A stretch of DNA of 64,000 bases, taken from positions 17,488,501 through 17,552,500 of the forward strand of contig NC_087151.1 of NCBI RefSeq assembly GCF_035594125.1. Direction: 5' to 3'. Every line of letters begins with the position of its first letter. Position 1 is the stretch's first letter. This DNA comes from Scylla paramamosain (taxonomy: Eukaryota; Arthropoda; Malacostraca; Decapoda; Portunidae). Position numbers and translations under genes: made by a program. This document shows, piece after piece, positions 35,879 through 45,242 of this stretch. The notes below the pieces were generated by a model. That model was given only the letters and a program-made list of their open reading frames with translations, did no database searches and was not told the DNA's origin.

Positions 35879-36855
35879 ATGCCTCTACCTCGCCGATCCC
35901 CTCGCTCGACGCCTAGGGTCTCGACGACAGTGGTTCCTCGCAGCCTCCAGCCGCTGCTCCAGCAGGCAAGGCAGACCATCAGTGACCAGCAACAAGCCAT
36001 CACCGCCTTGCAGGCCAACATGGCGGCGCTCATCACACGAGGCAACGTGGCGCCCGCCCCTCGGGTGCCTCTCTCGGCTGCCCCCGAGAAATGCGACCTG
36101 GATATGACACCAGCTGCATTCAGATCGTGGAAACGGTCCATGGAGTGCTGGCTTCTCCTCTGCAAGTGGCCACGCCAGGAAGCGGTCCATCATGTCAGAT
36201 TCCTCTGTGGTCCCCCGCTGCAACGTGCCTTGGACGCCAGATTCACCTTCGACCAGTGGAGCGCCCTCACACAGCAGGAGGCGCTGGACGCCATTGGTAA
36301 CCTAGTGCTTCGCTCCTCCAGCCCAGTAGTGCAGTGGGCAGAGTTTTTCGGTGTCAGCCAAGGGCAGGACGAGTGTGTTAGTGACTACTTCGTACGGGGC
36401 GCCCAGAAAGTCAACGACTGCGCTTTCGAGTGTCCCCAGTGCAGCCTCAACCTCTCTGAGTACTTGCTATTGAAAAAGCTTGTGGTAGGCATCCGCGACA
36501 CGGGCCTCAAACAGCAGGTGTATCAAGCGTGTGACTCGTTAGGCAGTGTGGACGCCCTAAGGGCCATGTGTTGTGCATATGAGGCAGCCCGCCAACACAC
36601 CACAGGCGTGGGCGGTTGGCGGGAAAGCAGTCGCGCGGCTGGCACCGTGCAGGCCAAGGAGGACGGGGACCAGACGCCCGACGCCGCCGCTGCCACCACC
36701 TCTGGCAAGACACAGCCCTCACGTACTTGCTGGAACTGTGGTACTTCGCACGCCCCTGACAGAGCTTCCTGCCCGGCCAGGGAAGCAGTCTGCGTCGCCT
36801 GTCGTAAGAAAGGTCACTTCAAGAGGTGCTGCAGGAGCTCCAAGCGCCCACACGG
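35879..36855 (+). CDS. Gypsy-1 gag, interrupted by MULE
   Basis: Structural protein of the particle. The start is taken at the ATG at 35879 (MPLPRRSPRS), which is the first after the presumed primer site to lead with a basic stretch. A coiled-coil-like segment (LLQQARQTISDQQQAITALQ) is followed by a capsid-like region (FRSWKRSMECWLLL, YFVRGAQKVNDCAFECPQCS) and two zinc knuckles, CWNCGTSHAPDRASC and CVACRKKGHFKRCC. The frame is open to 36855, where the 9-bp target CCCACACGG of the MULE lies; it then runs on into transposon sequence to 37138. The protease half resumes at 39037 in the same codon phase. Confidence 0.88.
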
Positions 36856-36861
36856 ATACAC

Positions 36862-36970
36862 CCCACTTCGTCACCAATTCGGTTCGTCACCTACCCCGTT
36901 CGTCACCAAAAACCCATTTCGTCACCAACAAAATTCCGTTGTCCACCTGCGTGCAATCCGTTTCGTCACC
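36862..36970 (+). repeat. MULE left terminal iterons
   Basis: TTCGTCACC occurs at 36867, 36883, 36899, 36918 and 36962, with a degenerate TTGTCCACC at 36939. Spacing is 16 to 23 bases. Likely transposase-binding sites, by inference from their position and inversion relative to the right end. Confidence 0.9.
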
Positions 36971-37150
36971 ACTAAGCATTTATTGCTTCTTTGTGTAAGA
37001 GGGGAACTAAAACGTAAAATGGAATATGTGAGTTGCCTGCATTGCCATTTAATCGTCGGTGATATCCCTCTACGTCATTATTTGTGCGTATGCTTTGACC
37101 AAACACGCACCAATCTGCTGGTGTCCATCGTCCAGTAATCCAAGTATCAC
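36971..37150 (-). pseudogene. Second MULE transposase, C-terminal fragment, antisense
   Basis: The minus strand reads WCVFGQSIRTNNDVEGYHRR, then IPFYVLVPLLHKEAINA and a stop close to the left terminal repeat. It aligns with the C-terminal part of the main transposase (WCAFRRLVRTNNDVEGWHRR, YLLIPLLHKEAMM) at clearly less than full identity, so it comes from a related but distinct element. It includes the position of the catalytic Glu. It is not a mirror shadow of the main gene. Confidence 0.85.
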
Positions 37151-37204
37151 GTATATATGAAATGAATATGAAAGAGAGGAAGAGTAGGAAAATAAGAAAA
37201 ACAG

Positions 37205-37205
37205 T

Positions 37206-37238
<33 letters not shown>
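37205..37238. repeat. (CA)17 microsatellite inside the MULE
   Basis: Pure CA run between the antisense fragment and the transposase gene. Confidence 0.97.
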
Positions 37239-37239
<1 letters not shown>

Positions 37240-37396
37240 TGTATGAGAGTGATGGGGAGGGGAGGAAGACGGGAGGGCTGCTCTGATCACGGGAAGGACA
37301 GGGGATAGACCCATACACACGGGTGAGCAGCCATGACGAAAGTGCGAAATTATGCACACTGAATACTGAATCGGAAAAAAAGACAGATTAGCTCAA

Positions 37397-38743
37397 ATGC
37401 TTCAAACGGTTACCTATTTGTGGATTCACGCCAGGGAAACGTTTTTGCTATCGTTAATTAACGTTTATGGGGGAGGAAGGAGGAATATAAGAGGTGCAAT
37501 AAGAGGTGCAAATTTCAAGGCAGGGCAACACACCCACAGCCATCCCCCTACACCTGGACTCCTTTCTGCAACAGCAGTATCGGTAGCCGTGAAAAATCGA
37601 TGTGCACACGACAACTTTACATCAGCTGCCCAAATTGCAGAAGAGGAATTAGCCTCATATAAAGAAGCCCACTCTAATGCCCACCAGTTACCCAAACTAA
37701 TTAGCCTGGTAAAGCAAGGTAACCGGCATCGTCAATCTCAAAGACCTCACCACCCGTCTCACCTTGAGTTTGAACTAATCGCTAACAGTTTGCCGCCAGA
37801 TTTCATTCAAGCAGATGTAATTATAGAAAATGATGCCAACCTCATTAGCTCTCGCCATATTATCATGGCCACTGAGAATCAACTTCACCTCTTGAGCAAT
37901 ACCAAACAGTGGTATATTGATGGTACATTTAGAATAGTCCGGCAACCATTTTATCAACTTTTGTCCATACATGCCTTCCTTAAGTCGGACGAACATGCAA
38001 AGCAAGTGCCCCTCTTATTTGTTTTGATGAGTGGGAAAAAAGAGGAAGACTATAGAAAAGTGTTTGAAGCCATCAATACGTTGCTGGAGGCAGACCCAGA
38101 GGTAGAAGAAGTCATTATGGATTTTGAGGTAGCTATGTGGAACGCTGTAAGGAATGTATATCCCTCTGTTCATTTACATGGGTGCACTTTTCATTGGGCT
38201 CAAGCCATGTGGCGGAAAGTGCAACAAGTTGGCTTAGCGACTTCTTATATGGAGCGTGGTCCAGTATACGATTTTATAAGCCAACTTTTTGCTCTTCCCT
38301 ATCTGCCAAAACGTCACATTCGACCAGCCTTCGAAACGCTACAAGAAAGATCACAGCTATGCGAGCCTACAAGGGAACTCACTGACTATCTAAGTCAAAC
38401 TTGGCTTCATAACACTGTCTGGTCAGTGGGCAACTGGTGTGCGTTCCGAAGATTAGTGCGCACAAACAATGATGTCGAAGGCTGGCATAGACGCATTAAC
38501 ACACGCGCCAATAAACACAACATATCTATATACCTCCTCATTCCGCTTCTTCACAAAGAAGCAATGATGGTTAACTTGCAGTTGCAGTTAGTTGCTGAGC
38601 AATCCTTGAAATCCAGCACAAGAAAAGGAAACAATAAGAAGCAGGTCCATCTGTGGAAGTTGTGGGATGCCTACGAAGAGAAATCCATCACCACAACTAA
38701 ATTTCTGAGAAGCTGTAAGCAGTTTATTCCTGGTCCAACATAA
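37397..38743 (+). CDS. MULE transposase
   Basis: A 448-codon open frame encoding a Mutator-like DDE transposase. Catalytic residues visible: D175 in YIDGTFRIV, D242 in IMDFEVAMWN and E361 in NNDVEGWHRR. The C/H motif GCTFHWAQAMW lies between the second and third, as is usual for this superfamily, and VPLLFVLMSGKKEEDY is the conserved strand after the first Asp. The N-terminal zinc-binding (FLYWCH-like) region seems reduced: only a HTHSHPP-type end is evident, so the true start or an upstream part may be missing. No stop or frameshift. The transposase would cut and paste elements carrying the matching terminal repeats. Start chosen as the first ATG of the frame; the N-terminus is uncertain. 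Confidence 0.9.
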   Translation: MLQTVTYLWIHARETFLLSLINVYGGGRRNIRGAIRGANFKAGQHTHSHPPTPGLLSATAVSVAVKNRCAHDNFTSAAQIAEEELASYKEAHSNAHQLPKLISLVKQGNRHRQSQRPHHPSHLEFELIANSLPPDFIQADVIIENDANLISSRHIIMATENQLHLLSNTKQWYIDGTFRIVRQPFYQLLSIHAFLKSDEHAKQVPLLFVLMSGKKEEDYRKVFEAINTLLEADPEVEEVIMDFEVAMWNAVRNVYPSVHLHGCTFHWAQAMWRKVQQVGLATSYMERGPVYDFISQLFALPYLPKRHIRPAFETLQERSQLCEPTRELTDYLSQTWLHNTVWSVGNWCAFRRLVRTNNDVEGWHRRINTRANKHNISIYLLIPLLHKEAMMVNLQLQLVAEQSLKSSTRKGNNKKQVHLWKLWDAYEEKSITTTKFLRSCKQFIPGPT

Positions 38744-38764
38744 GAGCTGCACATGTCCTCACTG

Positions 38765-38945
38765 CTGTATTTTAACTTTTTCAATGTTTTAATGTTTTTA
38801 ATATTTTAATGTTTTTATAGTTTTAATGTTTTAATGTTTTTAATATTTTAATGTTTTTAAAATAAAAAATATATTTTAATGTTTTTATAGTTTTAATGTT
38901 TTATTGTTTTTAATATTTTAATGTTTTTACAATAAATAAAATATT
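38765..38945. repeat. AT-rich tandem TTTTAATGTTTT-type repeat in MULE 3' region
   Basis: TTTTAATG with spacers of T-rich sequence recurs about ten times between the transposase stop and the right iterons. Confidence 0.85.
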
Positions 38946-38946
38946 T

Positions 38947-39024
38947 GGTGACGAAACGGGTGTAAATGAAGGTGACGAAACGGGTTCAAAAAATGGTGAC
39001 GAAACAGTTTGGTGACGAAACGGG
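38947..39024 (-). repeat. MULE right terminal iterons
   Basis: GGTGACGAAACGGG or close variants start at 38947, 38971, 38995 and 39014, the inverse of the boxes at the left end. Confidence 0.9.
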
Positions 39025-39036
39025 CAGCACCCACCC

Positions 39037-39913
39037 ACACGGCACTGCATCTGCCAACGCCGTCTCGGGATCAGTGACAACGGCAGGCGCGAACGTGTCC
39101 CGCCAACCCACCATAGAGGTAACAGTGGCGCTTGACAAGGGCGCCAAGCACCGCACAGCAGCTGTGGCGGACACCGGCGCCCAGGTGTGCGTCGCGGGGG
39201 TGGCCCTCCTGTCCAGTCTCAACATACAACCCACGCAGCTACAGGGATGTGCAGGCTTACGGGATGTAGCGGACTTGCCCTTACGGTGCCTCGGATCGTG
39301 CCGGTGTGACATTTACCTTGGCGGCCATGCTACACAGCAAGAAGTATACTTCGTACCCTCCACCAGGTCGCTGTTCCTGTCACTGAGCGCTTGCAAGGAG
39401 CTGGGGCTGGTGCCTGCCGGCTTCCCTCACCACTCCCTGCCGACAGTGCAAGCAGTGGAAGCGCCTGACACGACCGCCGAGCCTGCCCAGCCGCCTGCCA
39501 AGCCCGCTACGATACCATTCCCGCCACACGAGGAGCACGTACGACGGCTAGAGGAGTGGCTACTACAACACTTCTCGGCCTCCGCCTTCAACACCACAAG
39601 GAGCCCGCTGCCCGTGATGGACGGCGAGCCTCACCACATCCACCTGGCACCCAACGCTGTCCCCTACGCCTGCCACACGCCCGCCTCGGTGCCGAAACAC
39701 TGGGAGGACGAGGTGAAAGCCCAGCTTGAAGACGACGTACGGCGAGGCGTCATCGAGCCCGTCCCGGCAGGGGAACCCACGGAGTGGTGTGCCCGCATGG
39801 TTGTGGTAGCAAAGAAATCAGGGCAACCACGGCGCACCGTCAATTACCAGCGCCTCAACGCCGCATGCCGCAGAGACACACCACACCCCCGCCCCTTTCG
39901 ACATGGTGTCTAG
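39037..39913 (+). CDS. Gypsy-1 protease and start of RT
   Basis: In the same codon phase as gag. The retropepsin motif AVADTGAQVCVAG holds the catalytic DTGA (about 39160-39200), and YFVPSTRSLFLSLSACKELG is the later protease block. The pre-RT region follows: FNTTRSPLPVMDGEPHHIHL, then DDVRRGVIEPVPAGEPTEWC and MVVVAKKSGQPRRTVNYQRL, the first RT motifs. The frame ends at TAG 39911, shortly after a C-rich run (about 39880-39897), while the next RT motif continues in another frame from about 39899. Confidence 0.9.
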
Positions 39914-42422
39914 TGTCCCCAAACATTGCTTCAAGACAGTGGCTGACGCTTATTGGGGGTACCACCAAGTCAGGCTGGACGAGGAGAGTCGAAGTCTCAC
40001 CACCTTCATCACCCCATGGGGGAGGTTCAGGTACCTCCGGACCCCCATGGGCCACTGTTCTGCTGGCGACGCATACACAAAGTGCTTCGATGACGCCATC
40101 CAAGGCATCGTGAGGAAGCACAAGTGTATCGACGACACCCTCCTCTACGACAGCAACATCGAAGACGCATTCTGGCACACGTACGAGTTTCTGGCGACCT
40201 GTGCAGCCAAGGGGATTACTTTGAAGCCTGAAAAATTCCAGTTCGCACGGAGGGAGGTGGATTTCGTGGGTTTTCGCCTCGGCTGGGAGGAGTACAAACC
40301 CACAGACGAGCGCCTAGCGGCAATCAAAAGCTTCAGGATGCCTGACAAGCCCTCCATCTCAGACATCAGGTCGTGGTACGGGTTTGTCAATCAACTTGCC
40401 CCATTCCTCGCCACAGCCCCAATCATGAACGCCTTCAGGGAGCTCCTGAAGAAGCCGTGCGGAAAGGCTGTGTACTGGGACGAGCACCTGCAGGAGAAAT
40501 TCCACCGCGCTCAGGACACCATATGCCAGCTTGCAAAGGACGGCCTGGCATATTACGACAAAACCCGCCCCACAGTTGCCCTTACAGACTGGAGCAGGGA
40601 GGGCATTGGATTCATTATCCTGCAGCAGTTCTGCCACTGCTCGTCTGCTGCCGCTCCCTTCTGCTGCAGGGCGGGCTGGCGTCTGGCCCTGTGCGGAAGC
40701 CGCCACCTCACGGCCGCCGAGACTGGTTACGCCGCGGTAGAGGGGGAAACCTTGGCTGTGGTGTGGTGCCTCCAGAAAGCCCGGCTGTTCTTGTTGGGGT
40801 GCCCGAACCTCACCATCGTCACCGACCACCGCCCTCTCACCAAGCTGCTGGGGGACAGGGCCCTCACAGAAGTCATCAACCCACGACTCTTCCGGCTCAA
40901 GGAGCGAACGCTACAGTACCGCTTTCAAGTCAAATATCTGCCAGGAAAAAGGAACGCCGCAGCCGACTTCCTGTCCAGGTACCCAGCCCTCAGAAGCCCC
41001 ACCACAGACACCGACGCCGACCTGGATGAGGACCTCACCGAGGCAGTAGCAGCCGTGGTCATCGCCACACCCGAACACGAGGGTCACGTTCTCGACGAGT
41101 CAGCGGTGAGAAAATCTGCAGCCGACGACCCTGTCTACCTACTACTACTGGCCAAAGTGTTGGCCGCGGACTGGCACCCACACAAGGCGCAAGAAGTGGC
41201 CTGCCTGCGCCCGTTCTATGGCGTGAGGGACCGGTTGGCAGTATCTCAAGACCTTGTCACATACACCTTTGACCAAGGTTGTGTGCGACTCGTGATTCCT
41301 GAGCCCCTCCGCCCACAGGTAGCAGCAAACTTACACGCTGGTCCCCAAGGGCTAGATTCCATGCTGCGGAGGGCAAGGCAATGTGTATACTGGCCCGGGT
41401 TGGAAGGGGACCTGCAGCACTACCGGGCGTCGTGCACGTCATGCGAGACGCACGCTCCCTCTCAGCCCTCAGAAACACTCGTCATCACGCCGCCCCCAGA
41501 GTACCCATTCCAATCCACAGTGGCGGACATGTTTCAGCATGAGGGGCACACCTACATGGTCTACGCTGACAGGCTCACTGGATGGCTAGAACTCGCCCAT
41601 TTCCCACACGGTGCTACATCTAATAAAATCAAGAGTCAAATGAGGCAGTACTTCACGCGATGGGGCGCCCCGGAACAGCTGTCCACTGATGGGGGGCCGA
41701 ACCTGGCGAGCGAGGAAATGTCGGAATTCCTCAAGAAGTGGGGTGTCATTGCACGCCTGTCCTCAGCACAGTACCCACAGTCAAACGGGCGGGCCGAAGC
41801 AGCGGTCAAGACGGCCAAAAGAATCATCAGAGCCAACACAGGTAGCGGGGGCTCATTGGACACGGACAAAACCTCCCTCGCTGTGCAGCAGTACCTTAAC
41901 ACCCCGCTGCGATCTGTCAACAAGTCCCCCGCCCAACTTGCAACCGGAAGGCAGCTGCGTGATGGCGTGCCAACGGCCCGACGACATTACAAGGTGGACA
42001 GGCACTGGGGAAGGACGCTGCGTGAGAGAGAAGTGAAAATGGGGGAGGAAGGCAACACCCTGATGGCAACCTGCACACCCAGACAGCTCCGGCCCCTATC
42101 CCCCGGCACACGAGTAAGGATGCAGAACCAGGCCTCGGGCACGTGGGGCCGCACGGGCTTGATCGTGGAGGCGCTGCCCTACAGGCAGTACACCGTCAGG
42201 CTTGATGGTAGCGGCCGAATAAGCCTCAGGAACAGGAAGCATCTGCGACCCGTCGCTGAGTCAACCCCACCGCCCGTACCGCCAACCCTGCGCCCACCAA
42301 CCCCGCCGGCCGCTCAACCAACCACGACACCCGCACAAGTCTCAACCCCCACCCAACCTCAGCTACGCCCCGCACCCAGGAGGCAGGTGCGGCAACCGGG
42401 GTGGCTGAGCGACTATGTGTAA
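39899..42422 (+). CDS. Gypsy-1 pol: RT, RNase H, integrase
   Basis: A long open frame (839 codons from 39903). RT: YWGYHQVRLDEESRSLTTFI, FRYLRTPMGHCSAGDAYTKC and a catalytic box CIDDTLLYD (residue 75), where most Gypsy RTs have YVDD. RNase H: LTDWSREGIGFIILQQ (Asp 228), EGETLAVVW (Glu about 280) and TDHRPLTKLL. Integrase: LHAGPQGLDSMLRRARQCVY and CTSCETH give the zinc site; the core has VADMFQHEG (about 540), STDGGPNLAS (about 593) and SNGRAEAAVKTAK (about 628). The C-terminus RQYTVRLDGSGRISLRNRKH is a typical DNA-binding end, then a proline-rich tail. No internal stop. Confidence 0.92.
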
Positions 42423-42442
42423 CACACACACACACACACACA
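42422..42442. repeat. (AC)n run after Gypsy-1 pol
   Basis: About ten AC units between the stop codon and the 3' LTR. Confidence 0.9.
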
Positions 42443-42499
42443 CGCACATACACATATCAGATTAATGTGTTGCAGGCACACATTTATCTTACGGGGGGA

Positions 42500-42650
42500 T
42501 ATTGGATATATTATTATTTGTACGATATGTTTTCCCGGCGGCAAGCCAAGCACTGCTTGTCGCCAAGAGTGTATCCTCAGTTCCGGGCCGAGCCCAATAA
42601 AGGAGAGATGTGTGTCCCTGTGTCTCGCTCCCCTGCCTAGCTATCTTACA
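42500..42650 (+). repeat. Gypsy-1 3' LTR (151 bp)
   Basis: Differs from the 5' LTR at four positions, all in the last third. Confidence 0.95.
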
Positions 42651-45242
42651 GATTATAAGTAAAGACCAGACTGAAGATGTTCAGTGTAGAAGAAGGGGAC
42701 AGTTGAGTGTCATTGAAAAAGAGGGGATAGTTGTCTGGAAAGTTGTGTTGAGTTGATAGATGGAGGAATTGAGTTTTTCAGGCATTGAACAATACCAGGT
42801 TTGCTCTGCCCCAATCAGAAATTTTAGAAAGATCAGAAGTCAGGCGTTCTGTGGCTTTCCTGCATGAAATGTTTACTTCCTGAAGGGCTGGACGTCTCTG
42901 AAAAGACATGGAAAAGTGCAGGGTGGTATCATCAGCATAGGAGTGGATAGGACAAGAGGTTTGGTTTAGATCATTAATGAATAAGAAGAAGAGACTGGGT
43001 GACAGGACAGAACCCTGAGGAACACCACTGTTAATAGATTTAGGAGAAGAACAGTGGCCGTCTACCACAGCAGCAATAGAACGGTCAGAAAGCAAACTTG
43101 AGATGAAGTTACAGAGAGGATAGAAGCCATAGAAGGGTAGTTTGAAAATCAAAGCCTCGTGCCAAACTCTATCAAAAGCTTTTCATATGTCCAAGGCAAT
43201 AGCAAAAGTTTCACCAAAATCTCTAAAAGAGGATGACCAAGACTCAGTAAGGAAAGCCAGAAGATCACCAGGAGAGAGGCCTTGACGGAACACATACTGG
43301 CGATCAGATAGAAGATTGTGAAGTGATAGGTGTTTAAGAATCTCCCTGTTGAGGATAGATTCAAAAACTTTAGATAGGCAGGATATTAAAGCAATAGGAT
43401 GGTAGTTTGAGGGATTAGAACAATCACCCTTTTTAGGAACAGGCTGAATGTAGGCAAACTTCCAACAGGAAGGAAAGGTAAATGCTGACAGATAGAGATG
43501 AAAGAGTATGACTAGGCAAGGTGCAAACATGGAGGCACAGTTTTGGAGAACAATAGAAGGGACCTCATCAGGTTCGTAAGCCTTCCACGGGTTAAGACCA
43601 ACAAGGGCATGGAAAACATCATTGTGAAGAATTTTAATAGGTAACATGAAGTAGTCAGAGGATGGAGAAGAGGGTGGAACAAGCCCTGAATTGTCCAAGG
43701 CAGAGTTTTAGCAAAGGTCTGAGTGAAGAGTTCAGCTTTAGAGATAGATGTGATAGCAGTGGTGCCATCTGGTTGAAATAAAGGAGGGAAAGAAGAAGAA
43801 GCAAAGTTATTGGAGATATTTTTGGCTAGATGCCAGAAGTCACGAGGGGAGTTAGATCTTGAAAAGATTTTGACACTTTTTGTTAATGAAGGAGTTTTTG
43901 GCTAGTTGGAGAACAGACTTGGCATGGTTCCGGCCAGAAATATAAAGCCCATGAAATTCTGGTGATGAAAGGCTTAAGTACCTTTTGTGGGCCACCTCTC
44001 TATCATGTATAGCATGAGAACAGGCTGTGTTAAACCAAGGTTTGAAAGATTTAGGTCAAGAAAAAGAGTGAGAAATGTATGCCTCCATGCCAGACACTAT
44101 CACCAGACACTATCTCTGACATGGAAGCAGTAGTCATTCCAAGGAAAATCAGCAAAATCCCTGCTCAGGTCCCCCCAACTAGCAGAGGCAAAACGCCAGA
44201 GGCACCTCAGCCTAGGGGGATCCTGAGGAGGGATTGGAGCGATAGGACAAGACACAGATATGAGATTGTGATCAGAGGAGCCCAACAGAGAAGAGAGGAT
44301 GACAGCATAAGCAGAAGGATTAGAGGTTAGGGAAAGGTCAAGAACGTTGAAAGTATTTCCAAGACGGTCAGGAATACAAGTAGGATGTTGCACCAATTGC
44401 TCTAGATCATGGAGGATAGCAAAGTTGAAGGCTAGTTCATCAGGATGGTCAGTAGAGGGAGAGGAAAACCAAAGCTGGTGGTGAACATTGAAGTCTCCAA
44501 GAATGGAGATCTCTGCAAAAGGGAAGAAAGTCAGAATGTGCTCCATTTTGGAAGTTAAGTAGTCGAAGAATTTCTTATAGTCAGAGGAGTTAGGTGAGAG
44601 ATGCACAGCACAGATAAATTTAGTCTGAGAATGACTCTAGTCATAGCCAGATGGTGGAAAACTTGAAAGATTCAAGAGCGTGACCATGACTGCAGATTAA
44701 GTCGTTGCGCACATAAATGCAACATCCAGCTTTGGATTGAGAATGAGGATAGAGAAAGTGGGAGGGAACAGAAAAGGGGCTACTGTTAGTTGTCTCAGAC
44801 ACCTGTGTTTCAGTGAGGAAAAGAAGATGAGGTTTAGAAGAGGAGAGGTGGTGTTCTACAGATTGAAAATCAGATCAAAGACCACAAATGTTGCATAAGT
44901 TAATGAAGAAAAAGTTGAGGGGAGTGTCAAGACATTTAGGGTCATCATGAGAAGGGCAGTCCAACTTGGGGACATTTGCAGTCCTCTCCCAAGATGGGGA
45001 CTCCGAGGCTGGTGTAGGAGTCACCATGATAATTTTGAATTTTTGAGTGAAGGGTGTGTGTGCAGGTGCTTGTTGTTTTGTGTGGGGAAAGAGAGCTATC
45101 TTTAGAGGGCAGGCTGTAACTGTCCCCTTACGTTGTAAGACACAACGGGAAACGTTCTGTGAGGTCACAGCTGGGTTTAATGATAAGTTCACAGCACCCC
45201 TTGATCTAGTGCTTTAGACCTCACTGGGAGTAATTATCATTT
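42651..45242 (-). mobile_element. LINE-A antisense copy, 5' part (endonuclease and RT)
   Basis: Minus-strand coding: endonuclease 44606-44100 ([32 protein letters not shown] with the SDH motif kept), RT 43698-43183 and 43152-42778 ([40 protein letters not shown] and catalytic SYADDTTLHF). The upstream leader (45192-44875) matches 14390-14689. Frame breaks occur near 44100, 43700 and 43150. With 35022-35693 the copy measures about 3.26 kb, the same as the plus-strand copy. Confidence 0.92.

Larger units (their letters stand above)
36856..39036 (+). mobile_element. MULE DNA transposon inserted in Gypsy-1
   Basis: A 2.18-kb Mutator-like element flanked by a perfect 9-bp target duplication CCCACACGG (36847-36855 and 39037-39045), the length typical for MULEs. 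Both ends carry repeated TTCGTCACC boxes in inverse orientation. The transposase (37397-38743) is open with DDE residues in place. The left arm (about 36971-37150) holds, in antisense, the 3' end of a different MULE transposase, so the element looks chimeric. AT-rich inside a GC-rich host element. It is the youngest insertion in this nest. Confidence 0.93.
35694..42650 (+). mobile_element. Gypsy-1 LTR retrotransposon, near-complete, carrying a MULE
   Basis: Two 151-base LTRs (35694-35844, 42500-42650) differ at four sites (97% identity). The 5-bp target duplication GATTA lies at 35689-35693 and 42651-42655 and restores the interrupted LINE-A sequence. TGGCGCAGTGAAACCC directly after the 5' LTR is the presumptive primer site, and ACGGGGGGA before the 3' LTR is the polypurine tract. 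Gag, protease, RT, RNase H and integrase are present in order. The only lesions seen are the MULE insertion at 36856-39036 and one frameshift near 39890. Without the MULE the element would be 4.77 kb. GC-rich, unlike its surroundings. Confidence 0.95.

Noticed and set aside
36972..37232. First thought to be a shadow of the MULE transposase
   Set aside because: The shadow explanation was rejected, and it is reported as a feature: its sequence aligns with the C-terminus of the main transposase but lies outside that gene and in inverse orientation.
40373..41029. 218-codon open frame within Gypsy-1 pol
   Set aside because: Shadow of the RNase H region in another frame; conserved motifs are all in the 39903-42422 frame.
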